From NCBI GenBank assembly GCA_002393575.1, contig DGSN01000070.1:25082-54107 (forward strand): 29,026 nucleotides of DNA, written 5' to 3'. This DNA is from Prevotellaceae bacterium UBA4361. GTDB lineage: Bacteria > Bacteroidota > Bacteroidia > Bacteroidales > Bacteroidaceae. Position 1 is the stretch's first letter, and each line of letters opens with the position of its first letter. Made by a program: the position numbers and the translations under genes. The notes under the pieces were generated by a model. It was given only the letters and a program-made list of their open reading frames with translations. It was not told the DNA's origin and made no database searches. Of this stretch, positions 15,726 to 22,838 are shown piece by piece.

Positions 15726-17735
15726 TCATTTTTCGTTGTCTTCCTTCATCAGTTCCTCCAGATGGAGGAGTTCTTCGCGGTACTGTATGGCGAGTTCGAA
15801 ATTGAGTTCCTTAGCCGCCTTCGCCATGAGCTGACGGGTGTGCTGGATGGATGCAGCGAGCTGCTCCTTGTCCATGGTCTGGACAACAGGGTCTTCGGCT
15901 GCCTTGTGGACGAGCGGTTCGACGTATGCCTTGCCCACATAGTCGGGGATGCGGTTCTCGGTGATTGCCTTTCGGATTTGGGTAGGCGTAATGCCGTGCT
16001 CGGCGTTGTATGCCATTTGCTTGGCTCGTCGGCGGTTGGTTTCGTCGATGGTCTGCTGCATGCTTTGGGTAATTTTGTCGGCATAGAGGATGGCAGTGCC
16101 GTTGACGTTTCGGGCTGCGCGTCCGATGGTCTGTGTGAGTGAACGATGGCTGCGGAGGAATCCTTCCTTGTCTGCGTCGAGGATGGCGACGAGCGACACT
16201 TCGGGCAGGTCGAGCCCTTCGCGGAGGAGGTTCACTCCGACGAGCACGTCTATTTCGCCTCGGCGAAGGCGGTCGAGGATATCGACTCGCTCGAATGTCT
16301 TGATTTCGCTGTGGATGTAGTCGGCTCGCACGTCGTGGCGAAGGAGGTACTCGCAGAGTTCTTCTGCCATGCGCTTGGTGAGGGTGGTGACCAGTACGCG
16401 CTCGTCACGCTCCACTCGCTGCTGCACTTCTTCCATGAGGTCGTCAATCTGGTTTTGGGTGGGTCGCACCTGGATGACGGGGTCGAGCAGGCCTGTGGGA
16501 CGTATCACTTGTTCGACGACGATGCCTTCTGCCTTCTGCAGTTCGTATTCTGCGGGGGTGGCACTGACGTAGATGGTCTGCGGGGTGAGTGCTTCGAACT
16601 CGTCGAAGCGGAGTGGACGGTTGTCGAGGGCTGCGGGCAGCCGGTAGCCGTACTCCACGAGGGTGGTCTTTCGCTTGCGGTCGCCTCCGTACATGGCTCG
16701 TATCTGCGGTACGCTCTCGTGGCTTTCGTCGATGACGAGGAGGAAGTCGCTGGGGAAGAAGTCGAGCAGGCAGTAAGGGCGCTGTCCTGGCTCGCGTCCG
16801 TCGAAATAGCGGGAGTAGTTTTCGATGCCGGAGCAATGTCCGAGTTCGCGAATCATTTCGAGGTCGTTGGTGACGCGTGTCTCCAGGAGGTTCTTCTTGG
16901 CGTAGTCGCCCAGCTGGTCGTAGTACTGGAGGCGCTGGTGGAGGTCGTCTTCGATTTTTCGGATGGCTTCTTGCTGCCGCTCTTTGGAGGTCATGAAGAG
17001 GTTGGCAGGATAGATTTGGTATTCGGACATGGAGCCGAGTGGCAGATGGGTGGTTGCGTCGATTTCCTGTATGGCGTCGATGGTTCCCCATGCGAAGTTG
17101 ACGCGTATGATTTTCTCGTCGTATGCCAGGTGGATGTCCACGTTCTCGCCTTTCACTCGGAAGTGCCCTCGGGTAAGCTCGATGTCATTGCGCACATAGA
17201 GGCTATCGACGAGCTTTCGGAGGAAGACGCTCTGGTCGATGGCATCGCCAACATGGAATCGGATGATGTTCTGGTCGAAGTCCATGGGGGCTCCCATGCC
17301 GTAGATGCAGGAAACGGAACTGACGACGATGACGTCGCTGCGCCCTGAGAGCAAGGCAGAGGCGGCTGCGAGTCGGAGACGGTCGACTTCTTCGTTGATG
17401 GCGAGGTCTTTTTCTATATAGGTGTCGGTGGCGGGCAGATAGGCTTCGGGCTGGTAGTAGTCGTAGTAGCTGACGTAGTACTCGACGGCATTGTTGGGGA
17501 AGAAGCCTTTCATCTCGGTGTAGAGCTGATGGGCAAGTGTCTTGTTATGACTCAGGATGAGAGTGGGTTTGCCTACTTGCTGGATGACATTGGCAACGGT
17601 GAAGGTCTTGCCTGAGCCTGTCACTCCGAGGAGCACCTGCGCGGGCAATCCGTCTTCTACGCCTTGGACGAGCTGCTGGATGGCTTCGGGCTGGTCGCCA
17701 GTGGGTTCGTATTGGGATGTTAAATCGAAAAGCAT
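15726..17735 (-). CDS. uvrB: Excinuclease ABC subunit B
   Basis: A 669-residue nucleotide-excision-repair helicase-like subunit that verifies DNA damage with UvrA and recruits UvrC. Walker A GVTGSGKT is at 37-44. The damage-probing beta-hairpin region YYDYYQPEAYLPATDTYIEKD spans 90-110. The Walker B/DEAD-like DESH is at 336-339. YVSATPAEYE and the C-terminal helicase motifs (GVNLLREGLDLPEVSLV, QTIGRAARN) follow. A UVR domain that binds UvrC lies at about 630-665 (LNFELAIQYREELLHLE). Length and order are canonical. It is divergent from bamD, and the gap between them is largely a long palindromic repeat starting 16 bp before the ATG. Confidence 0.97.
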   Translation of the reverse strand: MLFDLTSQYEPTGDQPEAIQQLVQGVEDGLPAQVLLGVTGSGKTFTVANVIQQVGKPTLILSHNKTLAHQLYTEMKGFFPNNAVEYYVSYYDYYQPEAYLPATDTYIEKDLAINEEVDRLRLAAASALLSGRSDVIVVSSVSCIYGMGAPMDFDQNIIRFHVGDAIDQSVFLRKLVDSLYVRNDIELTRGHFRVKGENVDIHLAYDEKIIRVNFAWGTIDAIQEIDATTHLPLGSMSEYQIYPANLFMTSKERQQEAIRKIEDDLHQRLQYYDQLGDYAKKNLLETRVTNDLEMIRELGHCSGIENYSRYFDGREPGQRPYCLLDFFPSDFLLVIDESHESVPQIRAMYGGDRKRKTTLVEYGYRLPAALDNRPLRFDEFEALTPQTIYVSATPAEYELQKAEGIVVEQVIRPTGLLDPVIQVRPTQNQIDDLMEEVQQRVERDERVLVTTLTKRMAEELCEYLLRHDVRADYIHSEIKTFERVDILDRLRRGEIDVLVGVNLLREGLDLPEVSLVAILDADKEGFLRSHRSLTQTIGRAARNVNGTAILYADKITQSMQQTIDETNRRRAKQMAYNAEHGITPTQIRKAITENRIPDYVGKAYVEPLVHKAAEDPVVQTMDKEQLAASIQHTRQLMAKAAKELNFELAIQYREELLHLEELMKEDNEK

Positions 17736-17750
17736 GTTGAGAATTTTTAT

Positions 17751-17919
17751 AGACCCTCCCCAACCCTCCCTGTGAGGGAGTATGGACCCCTCCAGCCCCC
17801 TCCAGCTCCCCCAAGGGGGAGAGAAATAACCATCCAGGTGACTACTCCCTCCCTCACAGGGAGGGTTGGGGTGGGTCTTGGGTTGGGGTGGGTCTTGGGA
17901 TGGGGAGGGTCTTTTTTTT
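17751..17919. repeat. Mosaic intergenic repeat E7 with 30-nt inverted arms
   Basis: 17751-17780 and 17849-17878 are inverted copies, 30 nt with one mismatch. Between them lie C-rich words, a CCCCCAAGGGGG palindrome and the core AACCATCCAGGTGACTA (17828-17844). Tandem GGGTTGGGGTGGGTCTT words follow, then a T8 run at 17912-17919. It sits between the divergent uvrB and bamD genes, where a terminator is not expected. Confidence 0.75.
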
Positions 17920-17993
17920 GCAAATTTAGGTATTTTAATGATAAGTAAGGAAGTTTTGCAAGAGGAATTATCTCGTTATTCAACAAATTGTTG

Positions 17994-18001
17994 TATCTTT
18001 G
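17994..18001 (+). promoter_or_regulatory. -7 element of bamD
   Basis: TATCTTTG matches TAnnTTTG and lies 22 bp before the ATG at 18024. No convincing TTTG stands about 20 bp upstream, so the -33 box is weak. Confidence 0.5.
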
Positions 18002-18023
18002 CAAAGTTTTTCAAGAAACGACA

Positions 18024-18872
18024 ATGAAGAAATTTCTTTTCCTAACGATTTTGACTGCCATGCTGTTTTCGTCGTGCAAGGGTTTCAACGCCTTGCAGAA
18101 GACAACGGACTATGACTATAAATATGAGGCGGCGAAGCAGGCTTACGCTGCGGGACACTACACTCGCGCTTACCAGTTGCTGGATGAGTTGATTCTCATT
18201 ATGAAGGGTACTGCCAACGCGGAGGAATGCTTGTTCATGGATGCCATGTGCTATTACAACATCCATGACTACGAGACGGCTACGCTGCACTTCGACCGCT
18301 ATTTCAAGACTTACCCTAAGGGCACTTACACGGAACTGGCTCGCTTCTACAGCGGCAAGTCGTCGTTCCTGCAATCTCCTGACCCTCGCTTGGACCAGAC
18401 CCCTACTTACACGGCCATCAACTCGCTGCAAGACTTCCTGGAGTTCTACCCTCTCTCTGAACGCCGTGCCGAGGTGAACGACATGATTTTCCAATTGCAG
18501 GACCGTCTTGTGCAGAAGGAGTTTGAATCGGCTCAGCTGTACTACAATCTTGGTAGCTATGTGGGCAACTGTACGAATGGTGGCAGCAACTACGAGGCGT
18601 GTATCATCACTGCTGAAAATGCTCTCAAATCTTACCCTTACACGAATCTGCGCGAGGACTTGTACATGATGATTCTGCGTGCCCGCTACAACTTGGCGAG
18701 CAACAGTGTGAGGGAGAAGGCGAACGAGCGATTCTCTCAGACTATTGATGAATACTGGGGATTCAAGAACGAATTTCCTGACAGCAAATACATGGCGGAG
18801 GCTGACCGCATTTTCCGACATGCCAACAATAAGTTATCGAAAAAATCGGTCGTGGTAAGTGAACAACCTTAA
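18024..18872 (+). CDS. bamD: Outer-membrane assembly lipoprotein BamD
   Basis: A 282-residue lipoprotein component of the beta-barrel assembly machine, working with BamA to insert outer-membrane proteins. The signal is MKKFLFLTILTAMLFSSC with lipobox FSSC, so the mature N-terminus is C18. The mature part is TPR-like helical hairpins (AKQAYAAGHYTRAYQLLDEL, CYYNIHDYETATLHFDRYF, ARFYSGKSS), as in the BamD/YfiO family, with an FPDSKYMAEADRI end. The frame is open to 17988, but that start lies in the promoter; the ATG at 18024 gives a perfect signal peptide. Bacteroidota often place it near rpoZ, as here. Confidence 0.92.
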   Translation: MKKFLFLTILTAMLFSSCKGFNALQKTTDYDYKYEAAKQAYAAGHYTRAYQLLDELILIMKGTANAEECLFMDAMCYYNIHDYETATLHFDRYFKTYPKGTYTELARFYSGKSSFLQSPDPRLDQTPTYTAINSLQDFLEFYPLSERRAEVNDMIFQLQDRLVQKEFESAQLYYNLGSYVGNCTNGGSNYEACIITAENALKSYPYTNLREDLYMMILRARYNLASNSVREKANERFSQTIDEYWGFKNEFPDSKYMAEADRIFRHANNKLSKKSVVVSEQP

Positions 18873-18874
18873 TT

Positions 18875-19015
18875 AAGGACAAAGAACAACTTGGTAAGTT
18901 AAAAATTAAAAGTTAAAAATTAAAAATTGGCTATCCAGTTTGTCTTTCAACTTTTAACTATTAACTTTTAACTCTCTAATAATCCTAAATAATCCTTTAA
19001 ATCCCTGATTAAAAA
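18875..19015. repeat. Mosaic intergenic repeat E8
   Basis: AAGGACAAAGAACAA (18876-18890) is the inverse of a word at 13-27. Then come AAGTTAAAAATTAAA words (18896-18926), the core ATTGGCTATCCAGTTTG (18926-18942, the inverse of the core at 9452-9468), inverted words (CAACTTTTAACTATTAACTT), and an inverted A/T-rich module (AATCCTTTAAATCCCTGATT, 18991-19010). Confidence 0.65.
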
Positions 19016-19038
19016 CTCAAAAACTCAGATACCAAAAT

Positions 19039-19380
19039 ATGATGGATTTCAAAAAAACAAATGCACCAACCAACACAGTGACTCGCAACCTGAATGATTT
19101 CAGCAAGGACACGGGTAATGTTTATGAGAGTGTTGTTATCATCAGCAAACGTGCTAATCAAATTGCAGCTCAGATGAAAGATGAGCTTTCGAAGAAGCTT
19201 CAGGAATTTGGTTCTAATCAAGATAACCTTGAAGAGGTGTTCGAAAATGATGAGCAGATTCAGATTTCGCGCTACTATGAGCGCCTACCAAAGCCTACTC
19301 TCATAGCTACGCAAGAATTTCTGGAAGACAAGATTTACTATCGCAATCCTTCGAAGGATGCTGGGGCTGACAAGATATAA
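19039..19380 (+). CDS. rpoZ: RNA polymerase omega subunit (Rpb6-like)
   Basis: A 113-residue protein of the Bacteroidota omega/Rpb6 type, a small core-polymerase assembly subunit. The signature is VYESVVIISKRANQIAAQMKDEL (about 30-52), which fits the omega fold that contacts the beta-prime C-terminus. The C-terminal part (YERLPKPTLIATQEFLEDKIYY) is characteristic of the Bacteroidota version. The start is ATGATG at 19039 or 19042. It is followed 3 bp later by the DUF4293 gene, an operon arrangement common in this group. Confidence 0.88.
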   Translation: MMDFKKTNAPTNTVTRNLNDFSKDTGNVYESVVIISKRANQIAAQMKDELSKKLQEFGSNQDNLEEVFENDEQIQISRYYERLPKPTLIATQEFLEDKIYYRNPSKDAGADKI

Positions 19381-19383
19381 ACC

Positions 19384-19860
19384 ATGATTCAAAGAATTCA
19401 AACTGTTTATCTTGCCATCGTAGCAATCCTCAGTGCAACGGTGCTATTTGCCAAGGTGGGCACTTACATGGTGGGAGCTAAGATGGTGGCGTGGTTCAAC
19501 AATTTTGCATTCAACGCTGAAGGTACGTCGGTGGCAAGAGTTGGACCTTGGGCGTTGGGAGTGATTCTCATGATGGTCATCTTGCTGAACATCGTGAGTA
19601 TCATGCTATTCAACTTCCGTATGCGCCAACTGCGCCTCACGATTTTCAGCACGATTCTGCTGGTGGGATACGTTGCCACATACGCTTTCTTTGCATGGCT
19701 CTATCAAGGTAAGCTCGAAGCTGCAGGGGTGGAAGACGTGAGCTATCACCTTTCATTCATGGCTCTGCTCCCTGTTGTGAGCATCATCCTCAACATGCTT
19801 GCCATACATGGCATCAGAAAGGATGAAGCGCTGGTTCGCTCTCTTGATAGAATCAGGTAA
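19384..19860 (+). CDS. DUF4293 membrane protein
   Basis: A 158-residue inner-membrane protein of unknown function with four predicted helices at about 6-24, 55-77, 85-106 and 121-143. It starts MIQRIQTVYLAIVAIL and ends in a basic tail (LDRIR), a form and length typical of the DUF4293 family found next to rpoZ in Bacteroidota. It begins 3 bp after the rpoZ stop and is surely co-transcribed with it. Confidence 0.85.
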   Translation: MIQRIQTVYLAIVAILSATVLFAKVGTYMVGAKMVAWFNNFAFNAEGTSVARVGPWALGVILMMVILLNIVSIMLFNFRMRQLRLTIFSTILLVGYVATYAFFAWLYQGKLEAAGVEDVSYHLSFMALLPVVSIILNMLAIHGIRKDEALVRSLDRIR

Positions 19861-19885
19861 ACAATATGCATTGCTTATCTTATTA

Positions 19886-20003
19886 AATGAAGAATGAAAA
19901 ATGAAGAATGAAGAATGAAAATTACCCATCCAATGAGCAGAGTAAAATACATTCTTAATTCTTCATTCTTCATTTTATTATTCTTCATTCTTAATTCTTC
20001 ATT
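19886..20003. repeat. Mosaic intergenic repeat E9 (AAGAATGA words)
   Basis: The left arm is ATGAAGAATGAAAAATGAAG and further words (19887-19920). The core is ATTACCCATCCAATGAGCA (19921-19939). The right arms repeat the inverted word (CTTAATTCTTCATTCTTCAT, from 19954, and again to 20003). The word differs from the other elements but the layout is the same. Confidence 0.65.
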
Positions 20004-20009
20004 TATACG

Positions 20010-20534
20010 ATGGATTTCAAGGATTTGGTGCAGAAGCGCCGCAGCATACGAAAGTTCACGGAAGAGGAATTGACCCCCGAGGAGGTTCAGGCCATTCTAC
20101 GTGCAGGACTCATGTCGCCTACATCGAAAAGTAGCAGGGCATGGCATTTCGTGGTGGTAGATGACAAAGAGCTCATCGAACGCATTTCACAATGCAAGTC
20201 TGCTGGATCAGAGTTCGTAAAAGGAGCACCATTGGCTGTGGTTGTCCTGATGGATACTCAGCAAACGGACGTGTGGGTGGAAGACGCTTCCATTGCAGCA
20301 GTGACTATGCAGTACCAAGCAGCCGACCTCGGATTGGGAAGTTGCTGGGCTCAGATACGTTTCCGTACTCAAGAGGACGGCACACCTGCTACGGAGGTGC
20401 TTCGCGAATTGCTCGGATTCCCTGCTGAATATGAGGCAGAATGTGTCATTGCTTTCGGTCATTCTGCCATCGAACGCAAGCCACAGGATGAAGACAGACT
20501 GAAGTGGGAATCGGTGCATGTAAACCAGTTTTGA
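20010..20534 (+). CDS. Nitroreductase-family protein
   Basis: A 174-residue flavin (FMN) oxidoreductase. The FMN-phosphate-binding KRRSIRKF motif is at 9-16, followed by SPTSKSSRAWHF (36-47), the conserved ITMQYQAADLGLGSCW-like segment (about 98-113, here VTMQYQAADLGLGSCW) and a FGHSAIERKP end. It is short, as in the single-domain Bacteroidota group. The physiological substrate is unknown. The DUF2520 gene follows after 9 bp, so the two are probably co-transcribed. Confidence 0.87.
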   Translation: MDFKDLVQKRRSIRKFTEEELTPEEVQAILRAGLMSPTSKSSRAWHFVVVDDKELIERISQCKSAGSEFVKGAPLAVVVLMDTQQTDVWVEDASIAAVTMQYQAADLGLGSCWAQIRFRTQEDGTPATEVLRELLGFPAEYEAECVIAFGHSAIERKPQDEDRLKWESVHVNQF

Positions 20535-20543
20535 GCTTGACAA

Positions 20544-21317
20544 ATGAGGATAACTCTGATAGGAGCTGGCAATTTGGCAACCAATTTAGGCCATGCCTTA
20601 TACAAGGCGGGGCATGAATTGGTGCAAATCTATAGTCGAACGATGGAGTCGGCACAGACACTTGCTGATGCGCTCAACGTGAAGAACATCACTAATTCCA
20701 TTGCCAACATCAACACATATTCCGACCTCTATATCGTTTCCATCAAGGATACTGCTTTGGCTGATATTGCAACCCTACTGACTAAGGGGAAGGAGGACAA
20801 ACTCTTTGTGCATACAGCGGGCAGCATGGCAATGGACACGTTCACCTGTCCGCACAGAGGTGTGTTCTACCCTATGCAGACCTTCTCAAAACAGAGAATC
20901 GTGGATTTCTCCAACATTCCCCTTTTCATCGAAGCTGCGGAGGAAGATGATTTGAAAACACTTCACCAATTGGCGAATACAATTACTGGTGCAGTGTATG
21001 AGATGAGTTCGGAAGACAGAAAATACCTCCATGTAGCTGCCGTATTCTGTTGCAATTTCGCTAACCATTGTTCGGCTCTCTCTGCCAAGATATTGGAGAA
21101 GCATAACATTCCTTTTTCTGTGATGCTTCCACTTATTGATGAAACGACTCGCAAAATCCATACCATTTCTCCCCAGCAGGCTCAAACGGGACCTGCCGTC
21201 CGTCACGACATGAATGTGATGAATCGCCATGTGTCCATTCTCCAAGAAGAAGGCGAAGAACGAATGGCAGAAATCTACCAAATGATGAGCGAAAGCATTC
21301 AAGAAATTAATAAATAA
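20544..21317 (+). CDS. Rossmann-fold DUF2520 protein
   Basis: A 257-residue cytoplasmic protein with an N-terminal NAD(P)-binding motif (LIGAGNLATNLG, 5-16) and a helical C-terminal half (about 125-257) of the DUF2520 type, related in fold to ketopantoate and F420-dependent reductases. The enzymatic role is unknown. GVFYPMQTFSK and LHVAAVFCCNFANH are conserved-looking segments. The gene lies between the nitroreductase and kdsC, a neighbourhood common in Bacteroidales. Confidence 0.85.
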   Translation: MRITLIGAGNLATNLGHALYKAGHELVQIYSRTMESAQTLADALNVKNITNSIANINTYSDLYIVSIKDTALADIATLLTKGKEDKLFVHTAGSMAMDTFTCPHRGVFYPMQTFSKQRIVDFSNIPLFIEAAEEDDLKTLHQLANTITGAVYEMSSEDRKYLHVAAVFCCNFANHCSALSAKILEKHNIPFSVMLPLIDETTRKIHTISPQQAQTGPAVRHDMNVMNRHVSILQEEGEERMAEIYQMMSESIQEINK

Positions 21318-21325
21318 AAACGGAA

Positions 21326-21443
21326 CAGGGATTTTAAGGATTTAAAGGGATTCTTTAAAAAGAAAAAAGGCCCTCCCTACCCTGGGGACAACCATCTGGA
21401 TGGTTATTTCTCTCCTCTCACAAGGGAGTTGGAGGGGTCTTCA
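21326..21443. repeat. Mosaic intergenic repeat E10
   Basis: The A/T-rich module (CAGGGATTTTAAGGATTTAA, 21326-21345) is followed by C-rich words, a near-perfect 16-nt palindrome AACCATCTGGATGGTT (21390-21405), TATTTCTCTCCTCTCACAAG, and G-rich words (GGGAGTTGGAGGGG). It carries the clearest core copy. Confidence 0.65.
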
Positions 21444-21469
21444 CCTTATCTAATTTATTCTCTTCAATC

Positions 21470-21988
21470 ATGATTAACTACGACCTCAAAACCATACGTG
21501 CAGTTGTATTTGATGTGGATGGTGTACTTAGTCGCCAAACCATTTCCTTGCATCCAGTTGATGGCCCGATGAGAACTGTCAATATCAAGGATGGCTATGC
21601 TCTTCAACACGCAGTGAAATGTGGACTCATCGTAGCCATTATTTCAGGAGCCAAGACAGAATCCGTGAGAAAACGCTTTGAGGGATTGGGACTGAAAGAT
21701 GTGGTTTTGGGTGCAGCCGTGAAAATCCATGCTTATCATGCTCTTTGTGAAAAACATGGACTGAAAGACGAGGAAGTGCTCTACATGGGTGACGATATTC
21801 CTGATTACGAAGTGATGCAACGATGCGGATTAGCTTGTTGTCCAGCAGATGCTGCTCCCGAAATCAAAGCTATCTCCAAATATATTTCCCCATACAATGG
21901 TGGTGAAGGATGCGGTCGTGACGTACTTGAACAAGTGCTGAAAGCCCAAAACCTGTGGATGCACAATGCCACTGCATTTGGGTGGTAA
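21470..21988 (+). CDS. kdsC: 3-deoxy-D-manno-octulosonate 8-phosphate phosphatase
   Basis: A 172-residue HAD-superfamily phosphatase that makes KDO from KDO-8-phosphate for LPS core synthesis. The nucleophile motif is FDVDGVL (D15, D17), motif II IISG (S59), motif III K85, and motif IV GDDIPD (107-112). The C0-type short cap and tetramer-forming length match KdsC. It pairs functionally with the LptD-like protein elsewhere in the window but not by operon. Maf follows after 18 bp. Confidence 0.9.
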   Translation: MINYDLKTIRAVVFDVDGVLSRQTISLHPVDGPMRTVNIKDGYALQHAVKCGLIVAIISGAKTESVRKRFEGLGLKDVVLGAAVKIHAYHALCEKHGLKDEEVLYMGDDIPDYEVMQRCGLACCPADAAPEIKAISKYISPYNGGEGCGRDVLEQVLKAQNLWMHNATAFGW

Positions 21989-22006
21989 TTAGAACACAAA
22001 CATCAA

Positions 22007-22603
22007 ATGTTAAGCAATTTATCAAAATATAAGATTGTCCTTGCCAGCAATTCACCTCGCAGAAAGGAGCTGTTGGCAGGTCTGGGACTGCGGTTCGAAG
22101 TTCGGACCCTGAAAGGTATTGACGAAAGTTATCCTTCTTCACTGAAAGGCGAGGAAATTCCAGAGCACATCTCCATGAAGAAGGCACAAGCCTATCTTCC
22201 AACCATGTCGGACAATGAATTGCTCATCACAGCTGACACCATCGTGTATGCCAAGGACGAAGAAGGAAACGGATTCGTGCTGGGCAAGCCGAAAGATGCA
22301 GCCGATGCTCATGCCATGCTCCGTCTGTTATCGGGAAAGACACATGAGGTGATAACAGGCGTGAATATCCTGACAAAAGAAAAGCATCGAATTTTCGCTG
22401 TGACAAGCAAGGTGTCGTTTGCAGAACTTTCGGATGAGGAAATCGATTACTACATCAAGAACTACCGTCCTTTCGACAAGGCAGGAGCCTACGGCATCCA
22501 AGAATGGATTGGCTTTATCGGTGTCAATGGATTGCAAGGCTCTTACTTCAATGTGATGGGGCTACCTGTTCAGCGTCTGTATGAGGAACTGAAAAAGTGG
22601 TAA
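22007..22603 (+). CDS. maf: Maf-family nucleotide pyrophosphatase
   Basis: A 198-residue house-cleaning pyrophosphatase that hydrolyses non-canonical or surplus nucleoside triphosphates (dTTP/UTP or m7GTP groups; I cannot fix which). The signature LASNSPRRKELL is at 12-23, the likely catalytic ADTIV (76-80) contains D77, LGKPKDAADA follows, and the KAGAYGIQ and GSYFNVMGLP blocks complete the fold. It is cytoplasmic, complete and probably co-transcribed with kdsC. ppdK has its own promoter after it. Confidence 0.9.
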   Translation: MLSNLSKYKIVLASNSPRRKELLAGLGLRFEVRTLKGIDESYPSSLKGEEIPEHISMKKAQAYLPTMSDNELLITADTIVYAKDEEGNGFVLGKPKDAADAHAMLRLLSGKTHEVITGVNILTKEKHRIFAVTSKVSFAELSDEEIDYYIKNYRPFDKAGAYGIQEWIGFIGVNGLQGSYFNVMGLPVQRLYEELKKW

Positions 22604-22667
22604 ATGGCATCTTGAATTTGCATTTTGAGAAAAGTTTCAATATTTTTCGCAAAAATATGCAGTATTA

Positions 22668-22699
22668 TTTGCAATTATGAGGAAAATCGAGTATTTTTG
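22668..22699 (+). promoter_or_regulatory. Bacteroidota-type promoter of ppdK
   Basis: TTTG at 22668-22671 and TATTTTTG at 22692-22699 are separated by 20 bp. Predicted transcription starts near 22706, giving a leader of about 130 nt, longer than those of the other promoters here. Confidence 0.72.
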
Positions 22700-22800
22700 C
22701 TCAGTTCAACAAGCAATAGCCCCATCAAAGTCATGATGATGAGGTGAATTGTCAAGCTTGCAGAAAGAGAAAACTATTTACTTTATTAATATTAATGTGA

Positions 22801-22817
22801 GAACACTTTGCGTGTTC
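22801..22817 (+). promoter_or_regulatory. Leader hairpin before ppdK
   Basis: GAACAC (22801-22806) and GTGTTC (22812-22817) form a 6-bp stem around TTTGC, 21 bp before the ATG and followed by an A-rich stretch. It could stabilise the mRNA or tune ribosome access to this highly expressed gene. Confidence 0.35.
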
Positions 22818-22838
22818 TTTGAAAACTACAAAAAAATT

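Noticed and set aside
16146..17348. 400-codon open frame antisense to uvrB
   Set aside because: It is a by-product of uvrB codon bias; the translation is an acidic Val/Glu/Asp-rich run without family character.
17988..18023. N-terminal extension of bamD
   Set aside because: It would overlap the -7 promoter element and spoil the lipoprotein signal peptide that starts at 18024.
22749..22838. N-terminal extension of ppdK by 30 residues
   Set aside because: It falls in the predicted leader with a hairpin; the family begins at the MGQKRVYLFG start.
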